Assembly: GCA_963811705.1 (NCBI GenBank)
Contig: CAWESL010000008.1
Coordinates: forward strand, 471,110-535,109
From: DATJPR01 sp963811705
GTDB taxonomy: Bacteria > Bacteroidota > Ignavibacteria > UBA10030 > UBA6906
Reading direction: 5' to 3'
Length of the DNA: 64,000 bases
This document shows positions 52,975-61,913 of the stretch, piece by piece. A program made the position numbers and the translations under genes. The notes beneath the pieces are model-generated. The model saw only the letters and a list, made by a program, of their open reading frames with translations. It was not told the DNA's origin and did no database searches. How positions within the stretch are numbered: position 1 is the stretch's first letter; each line of letters opens with the position of its first letter.

Positions 52975-55143
52975 ATGTCAACATTGTCGCACTTTCACCA
53001 TACCGGACTGATCAAATCCCTGGTTGTTCTTTCTCTGCCGTTCATTGTTCTTGCCTGCGCCCGCCGCGGCGAGGATTTCCCGCCGACCGCGAAGAAGCCC
53101 GTCACGGAATACTACGGCAACATCTCGTTTGTCGACAACTATCGCTGGCTCGACAGTCTCCAGGATCCTCCCGTCCGCGCGTGGAACGACGCGCAGAACG
53201 CGTACAGCCGGAAATATTTCGACGGCATCTCCTGCCTCCCCGCCGTGCAGGTGCGGTTGAAGGCGCTGGTGGACAACCCCGTTTCGACGTACTATGATTT
53301 CTGGTACCGCACCCGCCTCTTCGCTCTCAAGGATGCACCGCCGAAAAACCAGCCCGTGATCGTCACGTTCCCGACCGTCATCGATACGGCAGGGGAGACC
53401 GTCGCCGTGGATCCGAATGCGATCGATCCCAGCGGCACGACGTCGATCGACTGGTACCGTCCTTCGCGCGACGGTAAACTTGTCGCCGTTTCTCTTTCGA
53501 AGAACGGAAGCGAAGACGGGACGCTCTATATCTTCGACGTGAGCACGGGGAAGGCGTTGGGCGACACGATCCCGCGGGTGCAATTCCCGACGGCGTCCGG
53601 ATCGGCGGAGTGGAACGCGGACAATACCGGCCTCTATTATACACGCTACCCGCAGGGATCGGAACGGCCCAAAGAGGATCTGAATTTCTATCAACAAATC
53701 TATTATCACAAGCTCGGGACTCCCGTTGCGAGCGATACGTACGTGATCGGGAAGGAATTCCCGCGCATCGCCGAGTGTACCATCTCGTCGACGCACGATG
53801 GGAAGAACATCCTCGTTTCCGTCGCAAACGGCGACGGGGGAGAATTCGAACACTTCCTCCGGAAGGGGAACGGCCCGTGGCAGCAGATCACACAGTTCTC
53901 CGATAAGGTCGTGGATGCGCTCTTCGGTACGGACGGAAACCTCTATCTCCTTTCTCATGCCGGAGCGCCGAACGGAAAGATCCTCGCAATGCCGCTTGCC
54001 TCTCCGAACATCGGGAATGCAAAAGCGGTCGTCCCGGAACGGAACGTCAGCATCAAGTCATTTCTCCCAACGGCGAAGACGCTCTACGTCGTCGATATGG
54101 TCGGCGGGCCGTCAAGAGTGAGCGCGCTGACGCTCTCGGGACAGTCCATCGGAAGCATCTCCACGGAACCGGTTGCGAGCGTCGGAGGGCTGGTGGGCGT
54201 TGGCGGCGACTCGGTCCTTCTTGCGGAAGAGACCTACCTCACGCCCCTCAGCTGGTATCTCTGCAATCCGGCGACGCAACAGGTCCCCCAGCGGCTTGCG
54301 TTTTCCACGCCCGCGACCGAGGACTTCAGCGCATATGAAGTCCTGCGGGACACGGCGACGTCCAAGGACGGCACCCGGATCCCGATAAGCATCTTGATGA
54401 AGAAGGGGACGCCGCTCGACGGTCAGAACCCGACGATCCTGTATGGCTACGGAGGGTTCGGGATTTCGAACGAGCCGAATTTCGAAACGGCCCTCAAGGT
54501 CTGGCTCGAGCAGGGTGGGATCTACGCGGTCGCCAACACCCGCGGCGGATCGGAGTACGGCGAGGCCTGGCACGAAGCAGGCATGCTTACGAAAAAGCAG
54601 AACGTGTTCGATGACTTCATCGCGTGCGAACGGTACCTCGTCGAGAAGAAGTACACATCGCCCAAACGTCTTGCCATCGAAGGGGGAAGCAACGGCGGTC
54701 TCCTGATGGGCGCCGTCCTCACGCAGGAGCCGCTCCTCTGCAGGGCGGTCGTCAGCTTCGTCGGCATCTATGACATGATGCGCGTCGAGACCTTCGCCAA
54801 CGGGCAGTTCAACGTGACCGAATACGGATCGGTGAAGAATCCGGAGCAGCTGAAGGCGCTGTACGCCTATTCGCCGTACCAGCACGTCAAAGATGGAACC
54901 TCGTATCCCGCGGTGCTTTTCCTCACGGGCGACAACGACGGCCGCGTTGATCCGGCGAATTCACGCAAGATGCTCGCACGACTCCAGGCCGCGACGACCT
55001 CCGGCTATCCGGTGCTGCTGCGCACGGACGCCCAGGCGGGACACGGGATCGGCACAGGGCTGGACGCACGCGTTGCAGAGGCGGCGGATGTGTATGCGTT
55101 TTTGTTTGATCAGCTGGGGGTGAAGTATCAAACTCAACCGTAA
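52975..55143 (+). CDS. Prolyl oligopeptidase (S9A) lipoprotein
   Basis: 722 residues with CAGGAGAAAATCTC before the ATG. The lipoprotein signal reads SLVVLSLPFIVLAC. The seven-bladed propeller (FVDNYRWLDSL, DWYRPSRDGKLVAVSLSKNG, EWNADNTGLYYTRYP) precedes the peptidase domain with LYGYGGFGIS, ANTRGGSEYGEAWHEAG, nucleophile motif GGSNGGLLMGAVL, Asp in TGDNDGRVDPANS and His in AGHGIGTG. It cleaves short peptides after proline and is probably anchored in the periplasm or at the surface. Confidence 0.96.
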   Translation: MSTLSHFHHTGLIKSLVVLSLPFIVLACARRGEDFPPTAKKPVTEYYGNISFVDNYRWLDSLQDPPVRAWNDAQNAYSRKYFDGISCLPAVQVRLKALVDNPVSTYYDFWYRTRLFALKDAPPKNQPVIVTFPTVIDTAGETVAVDPNAIDPSGTTSIDWYRPSRDGKLVAVSLSKNGSEDGTLYIFDVSTGKALGDTIPRVQFPTASGSAEWNADNTGLYYTRYPQGSERPKEDLNFYQQIYYHKLGTPVASDTYVIGKEFPRIAECTISSTHDGKNILVSVANGDGGEFEHFLRKGNGPWQQITQFSDKVVDALFGTDGNLYLLSHAGAPNGKILAMPLASPNIGNAKAVVPERNVSIKSFLPTAKTLYVVDMVGGPSRVSALTLSGQSIGSISTEPVASVGGLVGVGGDSVLLAEETYLTPLSWYLCNPATQQVPQRLAFSTPATEDFSAYEVLRDTATSKDGTRIPISILMKKGTPLDGQNPTILYGYGGFGISNEPNFETALKVWLEQGGIYAVANTRGGSEYGEAWHEAGMLTKKQNVFDDFIACERYLVEKKYTSPKRLAIEGGSNGGLLMGAVLTQEPLLCRAVVSFVGIYDMMRVETFANGQFNVTEYGSVKNPEQLKALYAYSPYQHVKDGTSYPAVLFLTGDNDGRVDPANSRKMLARLQAATTSGYPVLLRTDAQAGHGIGTGLDARVAEAADVYAFLFDQLGVKYQTQP

Positions 55144-55144
55144 C

Positions 55145-55230
55145 CCGCCCCCGTTCTCCCACTCTCCCCCTCCCCCCTTCTCACTGCGTGGGAGGGGGAG
55201 AAGGGGGGAAAGGGAGATGGGGGGATGAGT
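55145..55230. repeat. C/T-run inverted repeat
   Basis: CCCCCGTTCTCCCACTCTCC arm, GCGTGGGAGGGGGAGAAGGG arm. It separates the prolyl oligopeptidase gene from the convergent SMR gene and may end transcription from both sides. Confidence 0.65.
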
Positions 55231-55234
55231 GCAT

Positions 55235-55558
55235 CTACGATTTCCACAGCAGCAGCAGCCCCACCGATATCACTCCCAACCCGACCATCTTTTGTATCGA
55301 CAAATCCTCGTGGAAGTAGATGAGCGACAGCACGGCGATCCCGATTGTGCTGAACGCCCCGAACACTGCGTACGCGATGCCGAGTTTCAGCGTCTCGAGC
55401 GACTTGAGGTACGCGAGCGTGTTCAGGAGTCCGATGAACAGTCCCACCCCGAAGAGGATCCATTTCTGCCTTCCGGCTTCCGCAAGCGAAGCGTTCTTGA
55501 AAAAACCGTTGGCGATGATGTTGAAGATGACGGAGATGGAAAGGAAGAGGTAACCCAT
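55235..55558 (-). CDS. SMR-type small multidrug/DMT membrane protein
   Basis: 107 residues from ATG 55558 with AAGGATTCTCC upstream. Four helices: GYLFLSISVIFNIIANGFF, ILFGVGLFIGLLNTLAYLKS, LGIAYAVFGAFSTIGIAVLS and KMVGLGVISVGLLLLW. Sequence and length fit the small multidrug resistance family (proton-coupled antiporters acting as dimers), but the usual early Glu of EmrE is not evident, so it may be a DMT relative with another substrate. Confidence 0.8.
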   Translation of the reverse strand: MGYLFLSISVIFNIIANGFFKNASLAEAGRQKWILFGVGLFIGLLNTLAYLKSLETLKLGIAYAVFGAFSTIGIAVLSLIYFHEDLSIQKMVGLGVISVGLLLLWKS

Positions 55559-55804
55559 GGAGAATCCTTGAAGATAGGGAACAGGGAACAGCGGACAGCG
55601 GACAGTGTGAACGTACGCGCGCAATGCTTATGATGAGAGAGAAATCTAACGGAAAATCATTGAGAGCGCAATACAAGATTTCTCTCCGTTCTCCCGTTCT
55701 CCCCCTCTCCCCATCCCCCCATCTCCCTTTCTCCCCGCCGTACGTCCGCCAGGTTGCTTCCCTGCCTCTCCTTCGCTATACTAAGTTGAGGAACCCTGAT
55801 CCCC
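55559..55804. repeat. Intergenic gap with ACAGCGGACAGC words and C/T-run tract
   Basis: GAACAGGGAACAGCGGACAG words (55577-55612) and a pyrimidine tract CCGTTCTCCCCCTCTCCCC (55683-55739). No gene. The upstream region of the 5'-nucleotidase gene includes ATACTAAGTTGAGGAACCC, where GAGGA is its ribosome site. Confidence 0.55.
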
Positions 55805-57736
55805 GTGAAACGACTCGCCGTCACCTTTCTCTGTACGTTTAGTCTCCTTCTCGGGGGGATGATGGCTGACGCCGGTCCGCTGACGCCGTCGGTGCGGATC
55901 CTGTTCACCCACGATCTCCACTCGAATTTCCTCCCCCAACGCATCCTTCACGCCGACGGCGCACGCGAAGAACGGGGCGGCTACGCCCGGCTCGCGACCG
56001 CCATTCACCGCGCGCGCGCAGCCGATTCGCTCGGCACGATCCTGGTCGACGCCGGAGACTTCAGCATGGGAACGCTCTTTCAAACGCTCTTTGTGTCCGA
56101 GGGCGCCGAGCTGCAGCTCATGACGAAGATGGGGTACGATGTCATCACCTTCGGCAATCACGATTTCGATTTTCGCCTCGAGGGCCTTGCCCGTTCGCTC
56201 GACTCTGCCCGGAGCAGGGGAGGCGGACTGCCGGCCATCGTCGCATCGAATTTCTCCCTGCTCTCCTCGGCCGCGTCGCGCGACGAGAGCGAGGCATCGT
56301 TCCACTGGAACAATCTCCGCGAGTACGTCATCCTGACGCGCAACGGGCTCCGCATCGGGATCTTCGGCCTGATGGGGAAAGACGCAGCGGCCGACGTCCA
56401 GTTCGCCCCCTCGGGACTGTTTAACGACCCGGTCGAAACCGCGAAGCGCATCACGAAGATCCTCAAGGAAACGGAACACGTCGACATTGTCCTCTGCCTT
56501 TCCCATTCGGGGACGTCCGCGAACGGCGGTCATTCGGAGGACGTGGAGCTCGCGGAAAAAGTCCCCGGGATCGATATCATCGTGAGCGGTCATACGCATC
56601 GCGTGCTGCAGGAGCCGCTCCATGTCGGGAATACGCTCATCGTTTCCGCGGGCTCCTACGGCTCGTACCTTGGTGAGCTTGACGTGACATCCGACCGGCG
56701 GCGCATTGTGCAAACGGGCTACCGGCTGATCCCGATCGACGGATCGCTCCCACCGGACCCTTCCATCGTCCGGAAGGTGGCGCAGTTCCAGACTGATGTT
56801 GAAGACAAGTACCTCACGGCCTTCGGCCTGAAATTCAGCCAGGTCATCGCCCGGTCTCCCTTCGACTTCGAGTCGGTGGCATACGCCTATGCGCATCCCG
56901 GCGAGGTGGGGATCGGGAACCTGATCACGGACGCGTTTCGGTACGCCGTCCGGAAAGCCGAGGGAGAGCATCATCGCCCTGTCGACGTCGTCATCGAGCC
57001 GCTGGGGATGATCAGAAGTTCGTTTCTTGCCGGTCCCATTACCGTTTCCGAAGTGTTCCGCGTGCTGTCGCTGGGACTCGGACCCGACGGCAAGCCGGGG
57101 TATCCGCTCGTGACCACCTATGTCACCGGCAGGGATCTCATGAAGATCCTCGAAATCGAGGCGTCGGTTTCGACGATGAAGGAAGACGCGCACCTCGAAT
57201 TCGCGGGAGTGAAATTCGCCTACAACCCCATCCGGCTGCCGTTCAACCGCGTGATGTGGGCGGAGATCGTCGGCGAGGATGGCACGATGCGGCCGGTGGC
57301 CACGGATTCGCTCTACCGTGTCTGCATGAACCTCTTTACGGCGATGATGGTCTCGAACATCCGGCAGCTCAGCTACGGATTCGCGAGCATCCAGGGGCTT
57401 GACTCATCGGGGCGCGAAATGTCGAACAGTCTCGAAGGGATCGTCGACGCCGACCCCGACACGCCGGGCAAACAGGAAATCAAAGAGTGGATTGCCCTCG
57501 AAGAGTATCTGCAATCCTTCCCGAAAGGGAAGGACGGCGTACCGACGGTCCCGGAAATGTACTACGGTCGACAGGGCCGCATCATCGTTGAGTCCTCGCT
57601 GAACCCGATCAGTCTCTTGCGCAACCCGAACGGCGTGACAATCGTTGCAGTCGTGCTGGTCTGCGGTGTGGGTTTCGTGATCGCCAAGTTTGCGGTCGTG
57701 CCGTTGCGGCGACGCATTCGCAAGCGGAGACTGTGA
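55805..57736 (+). CDS. Membrane-anchored 5'-nucleotidase / metallophosphoesterase
   Basis: 643 residues from GTG 55805: signal peptide to MMADAG, calcineurin-like metallophosphoesterase domain (FTHDLHSNF, DAGDFSMGT, FGNHDFDFR, LSHSGTSANGGHS, SGHTHRVLQ), C-terminal 5'-nucleotidase domain (GIGNLITDAFRYAV, TYVTGRDLMKILE), and a final helix (TIVAVVLVCGVGFVIAKFAV) with a basic tail. It hydrolyses extracytoplasmic nucleotides or related phosphoesters using two metal ions. The C-terminal anchor is less common than a lipid or T9SS anchor. Confidence 0.92.
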   Translation: MKRLAVTFLCTFSLLLGGMMADAGPLTPSVRILFTHDLHSNFLPQRILHADGAREERGGYARLATAIHRARAADSLGTILVDAGDFSMGTLFQTLFVSEGAELQLMTKMGYDVITFGNHDFDFRLEGLARSLDSARSRGGGLPAIVASNFSLLSSAASRDESEASFHWNNLREYVILTRNGLRIGIFGLMGKDAAADVQFAPSGLFNDPVETAKRITKILKETEHVDIVLCLSHSGTSANGGHSEDVELAEKVPGIDIIVSGHTHRVLQEPLHVGNTLIVSAGSYGSYLGELDVTSDRRRIVQTGYRLIPIDGSLPPDPSIVRKVAQFQTDVEDKYLTAFGLKFSQVIARSPFDFESVAYAYAHPGEVGIGNLITDAFRYAVRKAEGEHHRPVDVVIEPLGMIRSSFLAGPITVSEVFRVLSLGLGPDGKPGYPLVTTYVTGRDLMKILEIEASVSTMKEDAHLEFAGVKFAYNPIRLPFNRVMWAEIVGEDGTMRPVATDSLYRVCMNLFTAMMVSNIRQLSYGFASIQGLDSSGREMSNSLEGIVDADPDTPGKQEIKEWIALEEYLQSFPKGKDGVPTVPEMYYGRQGRIIVESSLNPISLLRNPNGVTIVAVVLVCGVGFVIAKFAVVPLRRRIRKRRL

Positions 57737-57841
57737 AAGTCTGGGTCGTTGAGACTCTGGCGAGCGCGGGGGAATACACTTTCTGCCTACTCCATACTGC
57801 CTACTGCTTACTCGAGATCGTTATCGAAGGACCCTGTTCCC
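57737..57841. repeat. AGTAGGC-type word array (complement orientation)
   Basis: CTTTCTGCCTACTCCATACT and GCCTACTGCTTACTCGAG (57780-57815) are the complement of the words at 28228 and 48365. They lie between the 5'-nucleotidase gene and the lipoprotein gene. Confidence 0.6.
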
Positions 57842-58885
57842 ATGACTATCGAACGCCTTCATCCGCATCTTCTGCCAGCTGTCGTGCTCTGTTGCCTTTT
57901 TGCCGGCTGCCTCGACCAGGAGACCACCACGACCGTCAACACCGACGGCACCTGCGAACGCCGGATCGTCGTCGCATCCCTGCAAAGCCCGTTTCCCCTG
58001 CATTGGGATCGGACGTGGGACACGACCAGGGCGGTGGTCGGGACGGAGTCGGACTCCGTCAAGATCGTCCTGACGAAGAAGTTCAACTCGTTCGACGAGC
58101 TTGCGAACGAGTATCGCGATTCCGGCGACAAGGCGCACTTCGGCGTGCGCGTGAACGTCGAGCGGAAGTTCCGCTGGTTCTTCTCGTACTATGACTACCA
58201 CGAATCGTACGGGAAATTCTCCCGCGACACGCTGGTGGCCCCGGAGACGTTCCTCACCTCCGACGAGATGACGCGCTATACGTACGGCGATACAAGCAAA
58301 GCGCTGGCCGACAAGGTGGAGGCGTGGCACAACAGAAATCTCTTTGAAATTGTCTTCGGGACGGCCAGGGCTGCGGCCGCGGCGTTGCCGGACAGCAGCA
58401 CGATCCTCGCGGCAATGGACAGCCACAAGGACGCCTTCTATCACTCGCTCTTCGAAAACGTGAACGGCATCCCCGAGATCGTCGGTAAGGACGGAAAGAT
58501 CATCGAAGCCGGACTCGACTCGCTCGTGCAGCTTGCCGGCCGGGTGATGATGATCAGGATTTCGCCTGCGCTTCGCACAGCTTTTGGCGAAGGGGTCAGG
58601 GCGGCGTTCCAGCACTCCTTCTCGCCGGACAGCAAAGTGGGATGGACTTTTACGAACATCGTCAGTCTCCCCGGGACCATCGTTCAGACGAACGCCGGCC
58701 AGGTGAAACGAGGGGAGGCCATCTGGAAGCTCGACACCGACCGGCTGTCATTCATTGATTACGAGATGCACGCCGAGTCGCGCGTCTTGAACATGTGGGC
58801 GATCGTCGCGACGGGACTGGTGCTGCTCGGGCTGGTGGCGGCGCTGGTGCGGGCAAGAAGAATACCCGCGGCCACCCAGGGGTAA
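57842..58885 (+). CDS. Lipoprotein with C-terminal membrane helix (hypothetical)
   Basis: 347 residues from ATG 57842: lipobox VVLCCLFAGC, then a soluble region starting LDQETTTTVNTDGTCERRIV. The sequence is mixed alpha/beta with many Asp, Lys and Tyr (RKFRWFFSYYDYHESYGKFS), and the C-terminus has one helix (MWAIVATGLVLLGLVAALVR). Two membrane attachments imply a periplasmic protein held at the inner membrane. No family recognised. It may be co-transcribed with the preceding 5'-nucleotidase gene (105 bp apart). Confidence 0.78.
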   Translation: MTIERLHPHLLPAVVLCCLFAGCLDQETTTTVNTDGTCERRIVVASLQSPFPLHWDRTWDTTRAVVGTESDSVKIVLTKKFNSFDELANEYRDSGDKAHFGVRVNVERKFRWFFSYYDYHESYGKFSRDTLVAPETFLTSDEMTRYTYGDTSKALADKVEAWHNRNLFEIVFGTARAAAAALPDSSTILAAMDSHKDAFYHSLFENVNGIPEIVGKDGKIIEAGLDSLVQLAGRVMMIRISPALRTAFGEGVRAAFQHSFSPDSKVGWTFTNIVSLPGTIVQTNAGQVKRGEAIWKLDTDRLSFIDYEMHAESRVLNMWAIVATGLVLLGLVAALVRARRIPAATQG

Positions 58886-59018
58886 AGGACTGATAGTCGA
58901 TGGACATTAGCCGATAGTCAACCGGGCTGTCGACGCGGACCTCTGGGGCTTTTCATTCTCTATTGTCCATTGTCCACTGACTATTGTCAATTGAGATTCT
59001 CACCAGGAGCTTTTCTAT
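58886..59018. repeat. ATAGTCGATGGACATTAGC / TCTATTGTCCATTGTCCAC array
   Basis: Words at 58895-58925 are followed by complementary words at 58958-58998, so the gap can fold into a long hairpin before the ychF ribosome site (CAGGAGC). Same family as 51638 and 41700. Confidence 0.6.
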
Positions 59019-60104
59019 ATGCAAATCGGCATCGTCGGTCTTCCCTACAGCGGCAAATCCACCTTGTTCCAGGCGGTCACCAAGACGCATCTTGATCCGG
59101 CGAACCTCGCGAAAGCGGAGGCGCACCACGGGATCGTCAAGGTCCCGGACGACCGGCTCGCGACCTGCTCCTCGATCTTCAAGCCGCCGAGCACGGTCTA
59201 CGCGACGATCGAGTTCGTCGACGTTGTGGGACTGAAGAAAGGGGAGAGCGGCTCGACGCAGTTCACGACGAACTTCCTCGCGAGCGTCAAGAACAACGAT
59301 GCGCTGGTGCAGGTGGTCCGGCTCTTCAACGACGCTTCGGTGCCGCATCCGGACGGCTCGATCGATCCGCTGCGCGACGTCGCGACGTTCGAGACCGAGT
59401 TCATCATCGCCGATATGGCCGTCATCGAGGGGCGCATCGAGCGGCTGAAGAAAGCCGCGATGAAAGCGGGCGACGAGCAGGCGAAAAAAGAGCTGCCGCT
59501 GCTCGAGCGCTGTCATGCGATCCTCGAAAGCGAAAAGCCGCTGCGCGATGCCGGCTTGACGCGCGAAGAGTCGACCATCCTCAAGACCTACCAGCTCCTG
59601 AGCATCAAGCCGATGCTCATCGCCGTCAACTGCGACGAGACCCAGGTGGAGACGGCGAAAGCGACGGTCAAACAGATCGCCGAACGCAAAGAAGGACCGC
59701 AGACCAAGGTCATGTCGCTCTTCGGCAAGATCGACCTCGAGATCTCGGAGCTCGGCGACGAGGAAGCGAAGAGCTTCATGGCGGAGTACGGCATCACCGA
59801 ATCGGCGCTCTCGACGCTCATCCGCGAATCGTACGCATTGCTCGGGCTGCAGTCGTTCCTGACCGTCGGCGACGACGAATGCCGCGCGTGGACGATCCGC
59901 AAAGGGGCGACGGCACAGGAAGCCGCCGGCGTGATCCACTCGGACTTCTACGCGAAGTTCATCCGCGCCGAGGTCGTGGGGTACGAGGAGTTCATGAAGA
60001 ACAGCGGGTCGTTCGCGAAAGCGAAAGAGGCGGGAGTGTGGCGGCTGGAAGGGAAGGAGTACGTTGTGAGGGATGGGGATATAATGTCGATACGGCATAG
60101 CTAA
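59019..60104 (+). CDS. ychF: YchF/OLA1-type nucleotide-binding protein
   Basis: 361 residues with CCAGGAGC before the start. G1 is GLPYSGKSTLF. The G4 motif is replaced by VNCDE, as in the OLA1 subfamily, which prefers ATP over GTP. A coiled-coil insert (IEGRIERLKKAAMKAGDEQA) and a C-terminal TGS-like domain (CRAWTIRKGATAQEAAGVIH, then SDFYAKFIRAEVVGYEEFM) complete the family layout. YchF associates with ribosomes and stress responses. Confidence 0.96.
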   Translation: MQIGIVGLPYSGKSTLFQAVTKTHLDPANLAKAEAHHGIVKVPDDRLATCSSIFKPPSTVYATIEFVDVVGLKKGESGSTQFTTNFLASVKNNDALVQVVRLFNDASVPHPDGSIDPLRDVATFETEFIIADMAVIEGRIERLKKAAMKAGDEQAKKELPLLERCHAILESEKPLRDAGLTREESTILKTYQLLSIKPMLIAVNCDETQVETAKATVKQIAERKEGPQTKVMSLFGKIDLEISELGDEEAKSFMAEYGITESALSTLIRESYALLGLQSFLTVGDDECRAWTIRKGATAQEAAGVIHSDFYAKFIRAEVVGYEEFMKNSGSFAKAKEAGVWRLEGKEYVVRDGDIMSIRHS

Positions 60105-60127
60105 CCAGGTCCAGTTATTGCCAACGT

Positions 60128-60157
60128 GTTGGGGACGTTGCATGCAACGTCCCCAAC
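60128..60157. repeat. 30-bp perfect palindrome
   Basis: GTTGGGGACGTTGCA (60128-60142) is followed immediately by its exact reverse complement to 60157. It lies 24 bp after the ychF stop and could form a 13-bp stem with a four-base loop. No T-run follows. Confidence 0.85.
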
Positions 60158-60189
60158 AGACGAGGTTAGCCACGCGGGCCCTCTTGGGC

Positions 60190-60374
60190 ACTTTTTTCGC
60201 TCTCGATTGTTGTATATGCATGACCCGCTTTAGCAAACCCTTGCCACATCGACCATTGAATTTTTCCCCTCTCCCCCTCCCCCCATCCCACCATCGCGCG
60301 ACAACGCGCGGACTTCCCACTTTTTCCCCTCTCGATTGTTGTATATGCATGACCCGATTTAGCAGAACCCTTGC
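60190..60374 (+). repeat. Direct repeat duplicating the start region of the next gene
   Basis: Two ~56-bp copies 129 bp apart (60190-60245 and 60319-60374) contain CTCTCGATTGTTGTATATGC, then ATGACCCG and TTTAGCA. Each includes a start-like ATG: 60220 (MTRFSKPLP) and 60349 (MTRFSRTLA). A C/T-run tract lies between them. Only the second leads into a signal peptide, so the first is a duplicated, now non-productive start. Confidence 0.78.
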
Positions 60375-61260
60375 CGCTAGCGCCTTTTCGCTCTTTTTCC
60401 TTCCCGCGATCGCCTTTCCCTGCGCCTGCGGCTGCAATGTCTTTAGTGTCGGATCGCCGCTGCTGATGCCGATTTCTTCCGGCCTCGGTTTCTACCTCCA
60501 CTACAATTACATGGACCAGGGACGAAACTGGGGAAGCTGGAGCGGCGCGCCCGTGGAGTCCAACAACGACCGCGAGATCCGTACGAGCTTCTATACGCTC
60601 AGTGTCCAGGACATGATTGACAGAGAGTGGGGCGTCATGGTCGAGGCGCCGGTGTGGGACCGCTACTTCCGGACGATCGACGACAATGGAACGGCGGGAT
60701 CGGTCGATCATACGTCGTTCGGCGACGTTCGACTGACCGGGATGTACACGGGGCTTTCCGAAGACATGTCGATCGGTCTGCAGTTCGGACTCAAACTACC
60801 GACGGGGAGCTTTCACCAGTCACTCCTCGACCGCGACACGCAGGTCGGCACGGGAACGACGGACCTTCTTCTCGGCGGCTACTGGATGCGGCAGGAAGAC
60901 GGATGGGGATGGTACGGGCAGGTGATGTGGCAGAGGGCTCTGAGCGAGCGCGAGGGATACCGGCCGGGCGACAGCTTCGACATGAACATCGGCGTGCACT
61001 ACGACGATCTGCTCAACACGCTCCCGATCGTCCCCTCGCTGCAGCTTGTCGGGTCATTCCGGTCGATCGACAGCGGCCCGAACGCCGACCCGCCGAACAC
61101 GGGATACCAGCGCCTCTACATATCGCCGGGCATCGAGCTTGTCACCGGGAGCCCGGTGAACATCTATGCCGATGTGCGGATACCGCTGGTGACGCATGTC
61201 AGAGGATACCAACTCGTGGCGCCGGCGTTGTATAGCGTAACAGTCGGTGTTTCTATCTGA
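60349..61260 (+). CDS. Outer-membrane beta-barrel protein (hypothetical transporter-like)
   Basis: 303 residues from ATG 60349; the frame is open further upstream, but this start gives a clean signal peptide (RTLAASAFSLFFLPAIAFP). The mature N-terminus is Cys-rich (CACGCNVFSVGS) and then strand-rich: GLGFYLHYNYMDQGRNWGSW, VMVEAPVWDRYFRTIDDNG, SIGLQFGLKLPTGSFHQSLL, YRPGDSFDMNIGVHYDDL, ending YSVTVGVSI. The pattern resembles MetA-pathway or transporter-type barrels. The substrate is unknown; the CxCxC cluster suggests metal binding. Confidence 0.8.
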   Translation: MTRFSRTLAASAFSLFFLPAIAFPCACGCNVFSVGSPLLMPISSGLGFYLHYNYMDQGRNWGSWSGAPVESNNDREIRTSFYTLSVQDMIDREWGVMVEAPVWDRYFRTIDDNGTAGSVDHTSFGDVRLTGMYTGLSEDMSIGLQFGLKLPTGSFHQSLLDRDTQVGTGTTDLLLGGYWMRQEDGWGWYGQVMWQRALSEREGYRPGDSFDMNIGVHYDDLLNTLPIVPSLQLVGSFRSIDSGPNADPPNTGYQRLYISPGIELVTGSPVNIYADVRIPLVTHVRGYQLVAPALYSVTVGVSI

Positions 61261-61261
61261 G

Positions 61262-61345
61262 CCTCTCCCCTCTTTCCCCTCGTCTCCCGTTCTCCCACTC
61301 TCCCCATCGCGCGAGGGGGAGAAAGGGAGAGTGGGGGAGGAATGG
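61262..61345. repeat. C/T-run inverted repeat
   Basis: Pyrimidine arm CCCGTTCTCCCACTCTCCCC, centre ATCGCGCGA, purine arm GGGGGAGAAAGGGAGAGTGG. It sits between the convergent barrel and PAS genes and can serve as a bidirectional terminator. Confidence 0.7.
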
Positions 61346-61355
61346 TGGCGTGGGT

Positions 61356-61679
61356 TCAGCGGCGAACGAAGTGGGGCAGAGTCTCCGGCAGCACAATCGC
61401 AATCTCCACCAGCCCCGCGTATTTCCCGCCTGTATACCACGGCGACTGGAAGATCAGTTTCTTCTGGCCGTTCTTCTCTATTGTATAGGTGTTCGATTTG
61501 CCTTCGCGGAGAAGATCCTCGAGGATCGCCCGGGCATTCGCCGGATGGCAATCGAGCACGTTCGTCCCGATCAGCTTCGCCCCGCCTTCCTCCTCGAACG
61601 ACTTGCACGCGCGGTCGTTCATTGAGAGAATGATCCCGTCCGTGTCGCAAACAGTGATGGAGGCCGGCAGCTCTTTCAC
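61356..61679 (-). CDS. PAS-domain protein
   Basis: 107 residues from GTG 61679 (the true start may be a little upstream, where the frame reads HDQLDDWVKELP). One PAS fold: SITVCDTDGIILSMNDRACK, IGTNVLDCHPANARAILEDL and a final strand FQSPWYTGGKYAGLVEIAIV. Single PAS proteins like this often bind haem or small ligands and act as stand-alone sensors; CHP may supply a ligand residue. The partner is unknown. Confidence 0.85.
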   Translation of the reverse strand: MKELPASITVCDTDGIILSMNDRACKSFEEEGGAKLIGTNVLDCHPANARAILEDLLREGKSNTYTIEKNGQKKLIFQSPWYTGGKYAGLVEIAIVLPETLPHFVRR

Positions 61680-61689
61680 CCAATCATCC

Positions 61690-61913
61690 AGCTGGTCATG
61701 CGCAACCTCCGGATGTATAACTCACCCCCTAGCCCCCTCTCTTACAAAGAGAGGGGGGACGTTTCCGTCGAACTCACCCCGACCCGATACGAACTCACCC
61801 ACGCTTTGTCCGTCGATTCGGCTGCAAGCCGCCCTCTGTTGTAGGGGGAAGTCAGCATGCAAACAAGACGCTCCCCCCGGTGCGCTTTCAAGATGGGGGA
61901 TGAGGGGATCTGT
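61690..61913. repeat. Intergenic gap with CCCCCTCTCTT-AAGAGAGGGGG hairpin
   Basis: At about 61734-61758 the hairpin CCCCCTCTCTT-ACA-AAGAGAGGGGG is nearly identical to 33711-33733. The words CTCACCCCCTAGCCCC before it and GAACTCACCCCGACCCGAT after it are typical of a dispersed element. No gene. Confidence 0.7.
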
